Assembly (NCBI RefSeq): GCF_900182565.1
Contig: NZ_FXTI01000012.1
Span: 1-64,000, forward strand
Length of the DNA stretch: 64,000 nucleotides
From: Melghirimyces algeriensis
GTDB lineage: Bacteria; Bacillota; Bacilli; Thermoactinomycetales; DSM-45169
Direction of reading: 5' to 3'
A program made the position numbers and the translations under genes. The notes beneath the pieces were generated by a model. It was not told the DNA's origin. It ran no database searches and saw nothing but the letters and a program-made list of their open reading frames with translations. Below are positions 35,822 to 43,100 of the stretch, one piece after another (within the stretch, counting starts at the first letter, position 1; every line of letters begins with the position of its first letter).

Positions 35822-36415
35822 ATGACCGATCCACAAGAACACGCCTCGGCGGACTTTCAGAAGCAATGGGCGGAAATGGCTCCCGTTCTGTTTGATACAT
35901 TAAGCTTCATTCAAATGATAGGCGATTCCTTGACGGAAGAGACCGTCGCCCATCTGGGTAAAAAAGTGGAACAAACATCCCATTTTATCGATTTTCTTGG
36001 GGATGAACGGATTCTAAACTTGATGGATAACATGCTGAACCGTTCGGACTCACTGATTCGCCTGTTGGATCAAATGATTCAATTGGAGAAAAGCGGAACG
36101 TTGGAGAAGCTTCTTCGTTTATTTGAATCCATAGGAATCATAATGGATGCGTTAACGGAAGAGACGATTTCACATCTCTCCCGACGTTCCCTTTATTGGA
36201 TGGAATGGGGGGATCAAGTCACCCGTTCCCAAGCTTTCGCGGAAATACCGCGGTTATTACACGCCCTGGACCAAACCATGGCGGAAACAAAGGATTCTCT
36301 GAAACCTGTCTCCTTGATCCAATTATTGAAGTTAGCCAAACAGAAAGAGGTTCAATGGACCATTCAATTTGTAAGCCAATTTTTGAAAAATGTACATTCA
36401 AAATCTCCACAGTAG
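35822..36415 (+). CDS. DUF1641 protein of the sulfide operon
   Basis: A 197-residue mostly helical protein. LTEETVAHLGKKVEQ and the near-repeat LTEETISHLSRRSLYWMEWG suggest an internal duplication. ATG at 35822 is chosen over GTG at 35813 because AGGAGG is only three bases from the latter. DUF1641 proteins often follow SQR genes in Bacilli and other Firmicutes; function unknown, possibly a membrane-associated partner of SQR. Confidence 0.8.
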   Translation: MTDPQEHASADFQKQWAEMAPVLFDTLSFIQMIGDSLTEETVAHLGKKVEQTSHFIDFLGDERILNLMDNMLNRSDSLIRLLDQMIQLEKSGTLEKLLRLFESIGIIMDALTEETISHLSRRSLYWMEWGDQVTRSQAFAEIPRLLHALDQTMAETKDSLKPVSLIQLLKLAKQKEVQWTIQFVSQFLKNVHSKSPQ

Positions 36416-36455
36416 CAGATACACTGAAACCCAAGCGAAATCCGACACTATAAAA

Positions 36456-36481
36456 ACAACCCAGGTACAGCCTGGGTTGTG
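36456..36481 (+). terminator. Terminator of the tusA-sqr operon
   Basis: ACAACCCAGG and CCTGGGTTGT pair around TACAG. The T-run is weak. Confidence 0.7.
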
Positions 36482-36574
36482 ACCAATCTGTTCAGAGTGG
36501 TCTTTTATGAACTGGATAGAAAAACAGCTGCTATTTAACAATTCTCTCTACTGACCATTTAACAAACAAACGTG

Positions 36575-36700
36575 AACCTCTCGCCATTGAAATGGCGAGC
36601 TTCTCGTTTCATCGAGCCGACTCCTGCCGCACTCTCCACGAAGACCAGTTCCTGGCCTGATTGAGTTTTAAGAGGCTTTTTGTCTTGCGAGTTGCAGAAT
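36575..36700 (-). ncRNA. Probable omega RNA (TnpB guide RNA) at the tnpB 3' end
   Basis: TnpB nucleases use an RNA transcribed from the tnpB 3' end and the element right end. Here about 90 bases follow the stop with a right-end hairpin. The sequence beyond the right end, near 36560, would act as guide. Inferred by position and family; no covariance model could be run. Confidence 0.5.
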
Positions 36701-37756
36701 GTTGATGGCCGCATTGACATCCCGATCCTGTTCATAGCCACAAAAAGGGCAACGATGGACCCGTTCGGCCAATGTTTTTTTGACGATTTCACCACAGCTG
36801 GCGCATCGTTGGCTGGTTTGATGGGGGTTGACTTGGACCACACGCTTACCAGCACTTTCAGCCTTGTAAGTCGTGTATTGGACCAGTTGCCTCCACCCAG
36901 CATCGACGATGCTTTTCGCCAGGTGATGATTCTTGACCATTCCTTGCACGTTCAGATCTTCAAACGCAATCAAATCGTATCGCTTCACCAGCTGATGACT
37001 GATCCGATGCGTGTAATCCTTCCGTTGATTGGCGATTTTTTCATGCATTCGGGCAAGGAGACAGATCGCTTTTTTCCTGCGGTGGGAACCTTTTTTCCTT
37101 TTGGATACGAGCCGTTGCAGCTGTTTGAGTCTGCGTTCCGATCTTCGCAAGGGGTGGGGAGAGGCAAAGAACTGCTCATCGGATGTCACGGCCAAGTGCT
37201 TGATTCCCAGATCCACACCAACTTCTTTCCCCGTTTTCGGTAAAGGTTTAAGAGCTTGCTCCACGGCGAGGCAAGCGTAGTACCTCCCGTTTTTCTTGAC
37301 GATGGAACAGGTCTTGATGGTTCCGGCGATCTGGCGGTGCAGGCGGATTCGAACCTCCCCGATTTTGGACAGCTTCAAATATTTCCCCTCCACGGAGAAT
37401 CCGCTTTGCGGATAAGTAAAGCTACGGTAACGGCTCTCCCCTTTAAACCGGGGAAATCCTGTTTTCCCTCCATTCTGTACGCGCCTGTAAAAAGCTTTGT
37501 ATGCTTTGTCCAGCCGTTCGACTACATTTTGCAACACTTGGGAGTGAACTTCCTTTAACGCTGGGATGGCCTTTTTTCGAGCGGGGAGTGTTTTCTTCTG
37601 CTCATAGTAGGACAAAGTCTTTGCTTCCGTCCGGTAGGTATGAATCCGTTCGTCCAGAAGGCGATTGTACAATAAGCGGCACCTTTCTAAGGTGAAGTCG
37701 ATCCTTTGCTGTTGCTCTGGCTTTGGATATAACCGGAATTTGTAGGTGCGAAGCAT
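36668..37756 (-). CDS. tnpB: TnpB RNA-guided nuclease (IS605 OrfB)
   Basis: A 362-residue complete protein. N-terminal helical region (residues 1-120), RuvC-I with the Asp in GKEVGVDLGIKHLAVT, RuvC-II with the Glu in LIAFEDLNVQGMVKNH, zinc ribbon CASCG to CPFCG, and RuvC-III with the Asp in YEQDRDVNAAINIL. All three catalytic acids are present. It overlaps tnpA by 70 bases. Confidence 0.95.
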   Translation of the reverse strand: MLRTYKFRLYPKPEQQQRIDFTLERCRLLYNRLLDERIHTYRTEAKTLSYYEQKKTLPARKKAIPALKEVHSQVLQNVVERLDKAYKAFYRRVQNGGKTGFPRFKGESRYRSFTYPQSGFSVEGKYLKLSKIGEVRIRLHRQIAGTIKTCSIVKKNGRYYACLAVEQALKPLPKTGKEVGVDLGIKHLAVTSDEQFFASPHPLRRSERRLKQLQRLVSKRKKGSHRRKKAICLLARMHEKIANQRKDYTHRISHQLVKRYDLIAFEDLNVQGMVKNHHLAKSIVDAGWRQLVQYTTYKAESAGKRVVQVNPHQTSQRCASCGEIVKKTLAERVHRCPFCGYEQDRDVNAAINILQLARQKAS

Positions 37757-38172
37757 CCGTCTCCCCCTTTCTTTTGGTTTTCGATATACTTTCGGATAAT
37801 ATCTTCAGAAATGGAGCCAATGGTTTCGATGTAGAAACTACTGTTCCAAAGATGCCCTCCCCAAAGTTTCTGTTTTAAATGGGGAAATTTTAAGAAACAT
37901 TTTCGTGCGGAAATTCCTTTTAACATCTTGACTATGTACGAGGGAGCCACCTTTGGATGAGCGGAGGCAAATACATGGACATGATCTTTCTCACCCACTT
38001 CCATCATGACAACTTCAAAGCCCTTTTCCTCCGCGATCTCTTGAAAAAGCTCTGTCAGAAAGGATTCAATTTCCATATCCAGTACTTTTCTGCGGTATTT
38101 GACGGACCAAACGATATGATAATTGACGTTATAGACACAGGTTCTCGCATGCTTGATGTTCTCTTTTCCCAT
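37687..38172 (-). CDS. tnpA: IS200/IS605 TnpA transposase
   Basis: A 161-residue Y1 transposase. The HUH pair is in GEKDHVHVFASAHP and the catalytic Tyr in EDIIRKYIENQKK. The last 20 residues overlap the start of tnpB and may be extra. It catalyses strand transfer of single-stranded circles at TTAN-type targets. Confidence 0.93.
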   Translation of the reverse strand: MGKENIKHARTCVYNVNYHIVWSVKYRRKVLDMEIESFLTELFQEIAEEKGFEVVMMEVGEKDHVHVFASAHPKVAPSYIVKMLKGISARKCFLKFPHLKQKLWGGHLWNSSFYIETIGSISEDIIRKYIENQKKGGDGCFAPTNSGYIQSQSNSKGSTSP

Positions 38173-38351
38173 ACATGTAGTATAGCGAAAATAGTGGGAG
38201 TTGGCTATATTTCACGCGATTCCCCCTCGACATATGGTCTGATTGTCTACCGACATTGTCGGACGAGGGGGGGGTTAACCCCCCCCCTCGTCCGACGCTC
38301 GCTTTCATCTACCCCATTAAAATGGGGAGGATTCCCGCTCGCATATCCTAA

Positions 38352-38398
38352 AAACACCCCTCTCAGCAAGCCACTGGTCGGCGCTGACGGGGTGTTTT
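38352..38398. terminator. Terminator at the end of the PIN fragment
   Basis: AAAACACCCC pairs with GGGGTGTTTT. T-runs lie on both sides. The element copy 3 left end begins directly behind it. Confidence 0.75.
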
Positions 38399-38602
38399 AC
38401 TTTTATCGATAACATTATCATCGAAAATCCCGAAGAAAATTGCCGGCGTATAAACAGCGAAATGTTCCCGGATTTCCTGGGTGTGAAAGTCCTTGTCACC
38501 GGAGAGAATGATATCCGGTTGGGCGAGGACAGCAGAAGCTAAGATGGGTTTATCTTCTATATCACAGATCGGTGGGATGGGAAAGTCAAGAATTGCCCCC
38601 TT
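38363..38602 (-). pseudogene. C-terminal half of a PIN-domain toxin-like protein
   Basis: The minus strand encodes EDKPILASAVLAQPDIILSG, then DKDFHTQEIREHF and VYTPAIFF, the C-terminal part of PIN ribonucleases of toxin-antitoxin type. Upstream a TAG closes the frame, and the N-terminal half with the first acidic residues is missing. Confidence 0.7.
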
Positions 38603-38659
38603 CTATACACCCGACTTTTTCGACAGCTCTGATTGTGTTATACCGGCTTCTTTCGTCAT
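38603..38659 (-). pseudogene. N-terminal fragment of an XRE-type HTH protein
   Basis: Eighteen codons MTKEAGITQSELSKKSGV ending in a TAG match the first two helices of HTH_3 proteins. It abuts the PIN fragment, so a deletion probably joined two genes of a former regulator or antitoxin/toxin locus. Confidence 0.5.
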
Positions 38660-38689
38660 CAATAATCTATGATAAAGTTAACGTTTGTC

Positions 38690-38808
38690 CCCGACCATCT
38701 TTTCCGGTATTCCGCCAATGCTGTATGTGTCCCTCGTGCTGGGCGGAAGCCGTGGCTGGACTCGTGAAAGCATGCCCCTTTAGGGCTGTCATAGATGGCT
38801 CCAAGCAA
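38690..38808 (+). other. Unassigned segment resembling an IS605 right end
   Basis: No gene. GCATGCCCCTTTAGGGCTGTC on the plus strand recalls the right-end hairpins at 9177 and 54919. Possibly a decayed element end. Confidence 0.3.
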
Positions 38809-38837
38809 AAAAACGTCCAAGGATCGGACGTTTTTTT
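38808..38837. terminator. Bidirectional terminator after the purine permease
   Basis: AAAAAAACGTCC pairs with GGACGTTTTTTT around AAGGATC, with T-runs in both directions. Confidence 0.85.
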
Positions 38838-38899
38838 TGCTTGCGTTAAACCCACGCGGTTACCTGGGTTGTTCCATCTCTAAGATTCTCATCTAACCC

Positions 38900-40207
38900 T
38901 CATGATTCAGGCACAAATGCCAACTGTAATATGAACAAAACCATGAACAGATACAGAAGGGGATGAACCTCCCTTCCCCTTCCACGAAAAATCTTTAACA
39001 AGGGATACGTGATAAATCCAAACGCGATGCCTGTGGCAATGCTGAACGTCAGCGGCATGCTCAACATCACAATAAACGCGGGAAAGGCTTCATCAAAGGC
39101 ATCCCATCGAACCTGGGCCAATCCACTCATCATAAAGCATCCCACGATAATCAATGCGGGTGCAGTAATCGCCGGAAGCGCGGCGACAGCGGCAACTACC
39201 GGTTCAAAGAAAAGAGTACCCAACATCAACAGACTGACCACTACTGCTGTGAATCCCGTTCGTCCGCCGGCGGCGACACCCGTAGAGGATTCCACATAAG
39301 CGCTGGTTGGGCTCGTTCCCATCACCGCTCCCGTCGTCATCCCCACCGCATCCGCCATCAAGGCAGAGCGAATCCGGGGAAACTTCCCATTCTTGGTAAG
39401 GCCCGCCTGCTCTGCCACCCCGATCATGGTTCCTGTGGTATCAAAGAGGGTGACTAACAAAAAGGCAAAAATCACTGCATACAAACCCTGTTCAAAAACC
39501 TGGGGCAAAGAGGCAACTGCCGCTCCAAACGTTGGAGCCATACTGGGGGGCATGGTTACCCACTGTGTGGGAAATTGAAGCAAACCGGAGACTCCGGCGG
39601 CCAGAGCGGTAAATACCATGCCCAAAAAGAGGGCGCCTGGTATCCGCAATGTCATAAGGATCAGGGTGACAAACAGCCCGCCAAGACTGAGAAGGGTCAT
39701 CGGGGAATGAAAATCCCCCAGCCCTACCAGATTGACCTCATCATTGACAATAATCCCTGCCGATTTCAATCCGATAAAAGCGATAAACAAGCCAATTCCT
39801 GCCGTAATCCCGAACTTGAGACTGGAAGGAATCGCTTGAATCAATGCTTCCCGAAACGGGGTGACAGAAAGAATCAAAAAGAGAATCCCTGCAACAAAGA
39901 CAGCACCCATGGCCGTTTCCCAACCAATCTGACTCTGTCCCACCACACTGAACGCAAAGTAAGCATTTAATCCCATACCCGGTGCAATGGCAATGGGATA
40001 ATTTGCAAAAATCCCCATCATCAATGTACTGATCACAGAAGCCAGCACGGTAGCCACAAACACCGATCCAAAGTCCATTCCTGCCTGTTCAAGGATTGCC
40101 GGATTTACCACCACGATATAAACCATCGTCAAAAAAGTGGTGAATCCCGCCAGTACTTCCCGACGAATATTGGACCCCTTCTCCTTCCATCCAAAAAATT
40201 GCTCCAT
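38900..40207 (-). CDS. NCS2-family purine permease (PbuG/AzgA-like)
   Basis: A 435-residue protein with 12-14 helices. NPAILEQAGMDFGSVFVAT and the AzgA-type motif MGTSPTSAYVESSTGVAAGG are present. It imports hypoxanthine or guanine by proton symport. I start at the ATG at 40207 (AAGGAGG upstream); the longer frame from 40306 runs through the operator. PurR-type boxes upstream support a purine role. Confidence 0.9.
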   Translation of the reverse strand: MEQFFGWKEKGSNIRREVLAGFTTFLTMVYIVVVNPAILEQAGMDFGSVFVATVLASVISTLMMGIFANYPIAIAPGMGLNAYFAFSVVGQSQIGWETAMGAVFVAGILFLILSVTPFREALIQAIPSSLKFGITAGIGLFIAFIGLKSAGIIVNDEVNLVGLGDFHSPMTLLSLGGLFVTLILMTLRIPGALFLGMVFTALAAGVSGLLQFPTQWVTMPPSMAPTFGAAVASLPQVFEQGLYAVIFAFLLVTLFDTTGTMIGVAEQAGLTKNGKFPRIRSALMADAVGMTTGAVMGTSPTSAYVESSTGVAAGGRTGFTAVVVSLLMLGTLFFEPVVAAVAALPAITAPALIIVGCFMMSGLAQVRWDAFDEAFPAFIVMLSMPLTFSIATGIAFGFITYPLLKIFRGRGREVHPLLYLFMVLFILQLAFVPES

Positions 40208-40222
40208 GTCAATCCTCCTTAT

Positions 40223-40272
40223 AAAAATACGAACATTATTATGACCATTAACTATAATAATTCGTAAAAAAT
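40223..40272 (-). promoter_or_regulatory. Paired PurR boxes upstream of the purine permease
   Basis: Two inverted boxes, AAAATACGAACATTAT and its partner with TTACGAATTATTAT on the other strand, are about 16 bases apart. Core and spacing match the Bacillus PurBox pair. Repression by PurR relieved by PRPP is inferred. Confidence 0.65.
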
Positions 40273-40332
40273 CACTTATCAACCCTGTTTTCCTTTTTCG
40301 GTACAAATATCATTCGTTTTTTAAAATCAAAA

Positions 40333-40359
40333 AGACGATATCCACTTGGGATATCGTCT
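40333..40359 (-). terminator. Terminator of the sbn operon
   Basis: GACGATATCC and GGATATCGTC pair around five bases; on the minus strand TTTTT follows. Confidence 0.88.
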
Positions 40360-40369
40360 CACATCTCAT

Positions 40370-41092
40370 TCAGGAAAATACTTTTTGTTCCCACTCCCGG
40401 CATTGCGCTTTCCACATCGATTCCACAGGTTTCTCCTTTTGCAACCATTCCAGCGGAATGCCCAGATTGACGAGTCGCCCTTGAACTGTCACCCGTGTTA
40501 CACCCGCTGGGAGCACATTCCCTGTTTCCACCAGACGAGTAAGATCTGAGAGTTGAAGGACTGGATGCCGAAAGAGCACCGCCTCCCGTAGCAATGAAAC
40601 ATGTTCCCCCCGAACCCGCCGAACGGGTCCGGCTTCACTGTAAGTGCGTACCAACCGATGCCATACTTCCAGTTGCTCTTTCATGGAAGGATGGTCCCCT
40701 GACGGACCAAAACACCCCTGTGTTCCTTCAGCGGTCTTCCACTCGATTTGATAGATGTCCTCTCGCTTTCGTCCGACCCAGGAACATTCTGGATCCATAT
40801 GAAGCTCTTTCATCCACTTTCCCATCTTGACGACATGATCCCAAGCTCCTACCGTTACGGCCATCGGATGGACCACTTGCACAGGAATCCTCTGACAGCC
40901 CAGCCGAACAAGAGATGCATACCGATGGGCTCCATCAAGGACCATACATTCCCCGTTGGACAATTCCATTCCGATAATGGGGTTCCATAGGATTCCATCC
41001 TTTTGGATCTGTTGACAGGTCTTCTCCAGTCTCTCTGCTTCATGTTGTTCATGCAAACGAATCCGTTCGGTTTCCACCAACTTCAGGGACAT
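40370..41092 (-). CDS. sbnI: SbnI-like ParB/sulfiredoxin-fold regulator
   Basis: A 240-residue protein with the ParB-like nuclease core GECMVLDGAHRYASLVRLGC near residues 48-67. In S. aureus SbnI regulates sbn genes, binds haem, and is also a serine kinase supplying O-phosphoserine to SbnA. Its start overlaps the sbnH stop by one base. Function follows from the family and its fixed last position in the operon. Confidence 0.88.
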   Translation of the reverse strand: MSLKLVETERIRLHEQHEAERLEKTCQQIQKDGILWNPIIGMELSNGECMVLDGAHRYASLVRLGCQRIPVQVVHPMAVTVGAWDHVVKMGKWMKELHMDPECSWVGRKREDIYQIEWKTAEGTQGCFGPSGDHPSMKEQLEVWHRLVRTYSEAGPVRRVRGEHVSLLREAVLFRHPVLQLSDLTRLVETGNVLPAGVTRVTVQGRLVNLGIPLEWLQKEKPVESMWKAQCREWEQKVFS

Positions 41093-42318
41093 CAGAATTC
41101 CCCTCCCACGTGTGCCAAAGGAGATGCAAGTCGAAAATAATGTTGTTCAGGATGCGGATGACTTAAGAAATCATGATGAGAGATCGACCAACCGTAGGCA
41201 CCTGTGTTGTGAAACAATAAAACATCTCCAACCCGAATCCTGGAAACAGGGATATCATGAGCCAAAACATCCTTGGGTGTACAGAGCTGACCGACCACTG
41301 TCACAGGTGAATCGACGACTTCTTGTCTTGGGAATGGATAATCCCATCGTTCGACAGGGACGACTTCAAAGGGATGACTGTACTGCCATGAAACAGGAAG
41401 ACGAAAATGGTGGGTCCCTCCCCGAATCACGGCATAATGTTTGCCGTGGTTTTGTTTGAGATCCAGAACTTCCACCGCATAGCATCCACACGTTGCGGTA
41501 AGATATCGACCGCATTCAAATTGAACCATCTCCAGGGTATCCGGAAGTCCCTGTTCCAGAGCGGTTAATGGAGGGAGGAACCGATCCCAGTCAAAGGACT
41601 GCTCTGGATGGAGCAAGTCAACTCCTATTCCGCCTCCCACATTCAGGACGGTTACCTGGATACCAAGTTCCTTTTCCCAGGCGAGAATCTTGTTTACATA
41701 CAGATGGAGCAGTTGGATATGGCGCTCCACATCCAGATTGTTGGACAGAGAGTGGAAATGGAAGCCTTCCAGTTTCACTCCGTCCAGTTCTTGTGCAAGT
41801 CGAACGGCCTGCGGAATCTCTTCTTCATTGATCCCAAATTGTGTGGGTCGACCGGCCATATGCAGGGTGGCGGAGGGAAAGGGTCCCCTTAAGTTGACGC
41901 GCAGAAGAATGGGCATTTGTGCCTCTTGTTTTTTGGCGATCCATGCCACCCGTCTCAATTCCTGTACACTTTCCACATGAATGCGTTCCACACCCAGGCG
42001 AATCGCCGCTTCGATCTCTCCGTCCGTTTTGCCGGGCCCTCCGAAAATGATGGGAAGATTTCCTCCTGCTTCCTTTGCCTTTTCAACCTCTCCAAGAGAA
42101 GCGACCTCAAAACCATCGATCACAGAAGAGAGAGATTTTAGGATCTCCCTCTCCGAGTTGGCCTTCATCGCATAATACATACGAAAACGACCGGGCAAGG
42201 AAGATACAACCTTCTGCGTATGCTTTTCCAAATGATCCAAGTCATACAAATAAGCGCATATCGGCTCATTATCTGCATGTTTTCTGGCATCAATCCAATC
42301 CTTGAAACGGGCGTTCAT
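41092..42318 (-). CDS. sbnH: Citryl-diaminopropionate decarboxylase
   Basis: A 408-residue fold-III PLP enzyme related to diaminopimelate and ornithine decarboxylases. The PLP lysine is in RMYYAMKANSER, the glycine-rich phosphate site is in VLNVGGGIGVDL, and the C-terminal Cys-Gly region reads VVGQLCTPKDVLAHD. In staphyloferrin B synthesis SbnH decarboxylates the citryl-Dap intermediate to form a diaminoethane unit. It overlaps sbnG by 4 bases. Confidence 0.92.
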   Translation of the reverse strand: MNARFKDWIDARKHADNEPICAYLYDLDHLEKHTQKVVSSLPGRFRMYYAMKANSEREILKSLSSVIDGFEVASLGEVEKAKEAGGNLPIIFGGPGKTDGEIEAAIRLGVERIHVESVQELRRVAWIAKKQEAQMPILLRVNLRGPFPSATLHMAGRPTQFGINEEEIPQAVRLAQELDGVKLEGFHFHSLSNNLDVERHIQLLHLYVNKILAWEKELGIQVTVLNVGGGIGVDLLHPEQSFDWDRFLPPLTALEQGLPDTLEMVQFECGRYLTATCGCYAVEVLDLKQNHGKHYAVIRGGTHHFRLPVSWQYSHPFEVVPVERWDYPFPRQEVVDSPVTVVGQLCTPKDVLAHDIPVSRIRVGDVLLFHNTGAYGWSISHHDFLSHPHPEQHYFRLASPLAHVGGEF

Positions 42319-43100
42319 GCCTGACCCTCCCTCTCCATACTCCTTTTCATCGTTTCAAGGTGAGAGCGTACAGCCCGAAACGCAAGGCCCCGTTCCTCAC
42401 CCAGCACAAATGCCCGTACGCCCCGCTCCTTCCATGTCTGAATATCTTCTTCCAATCGGGGGATCGCACAAAAGGGAACATCATGCTGAACAGTCTGATC
42501 ATGTATTCGCTGAAGAGCCTCCCGGACCATGGGATGACGTGTTTGCCACGGTATCCCAAAAGATTGGGATAAATCAGCCGCCCCTTCCAATACCATATCC
42601 ACACCGTTGACGGAAAGAATGTCATCCAGATTCTCTACCCCGACTCTATTTTCAATCATGGGGATCACCATTACTTCGCGATTGGCTAGGTGAATATACT
42701 CCTCCAGATTGATGATTCCAAATCCTGGAACCCTCCCTCCATTCAGACTCCGCATCCCTTCCGGAAAGTACCGCGATGCCCGAACAACATCCTCCACATC
42801 CTTTCCACTATTCACATGAGGAACTACCACTCCTTGCGCCCCGGCATCCAATGCACGCAGGATAGAACCAAATGCTGTATCCGGTACACGAACCAGCGGA
42901 GTGATGTTTCGCGCTTCCGCCGCACGAATCATGTTTTCCAGTGTCTCCGGATTGATCAGGGTATGTTCCGTATCGATAATTACAAAGTCATAACCTGCAC
43001 AGGCAATGATCTCCACATGCACCGGAGATGGAATGGAACAGAACAATCCCCATACGGTATGGCCATTGTCCAGCTTTCGTTTCAGCTCATTCCGTCTCAA
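42315..43100 (-). CDS. sbnG: SbnG citrate synthase (HpcH aldolase fold)
   Basis: A 261-residue class II aldolase-like enzyme. The metal and substrate region shows FVIIDTEHTLINPETLENMI and GAQGVVVPHVNSGKDVE. It makes citrate from oxaloacetate and acetyl-CoA outside the TCA cycle, for the siderophore. It overlaps the sbnF end by 14 bases. Confidence 0.93.
   Translation of the reverse strand: MRRNELKRKLDNGHTVWGLFCSIPSPVHVEIIACAGYDFVIIDTEHTLINPETLENMIRAAEARNITPLVRVPDTAFGSILRALDAGAQGVVVPHVNSGKDVEDVVRASRYFPEGMRSLNGGRVPGFGIINLEEYIHLANREVMVIPMIENRVGVENLDDILSVNGVDMVLEGAADLSQSFGIPWQTRHPMVREALQRIHDQTVQHDVPFCAIPRLEEDIQTWKERGVRAFVLGEERGLAFRAVRSHLETMKRSMEREGQA

Larger units (their letters stand above)
36570..38345 (-). 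mobile_element. IS605-type element copy 3, complete
   Basis: Contains intact tnpA and tnpB, a right-end hairpin at about 36577-36605 (CTCGCCATT/AATGGCGAG) and a left end with two hairpins: a 35-base palindrome (38260-38294, CGGACGAGGGG with CCCCTCGTCCG) and CCCCATT/AATGGGG (38312-38327). The outer left boundary abuts a terminator (38352-38398). Copies 1, 2 and 4 share a more similar left end to each other, so this is a different lineage. Confidence 0.85.
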
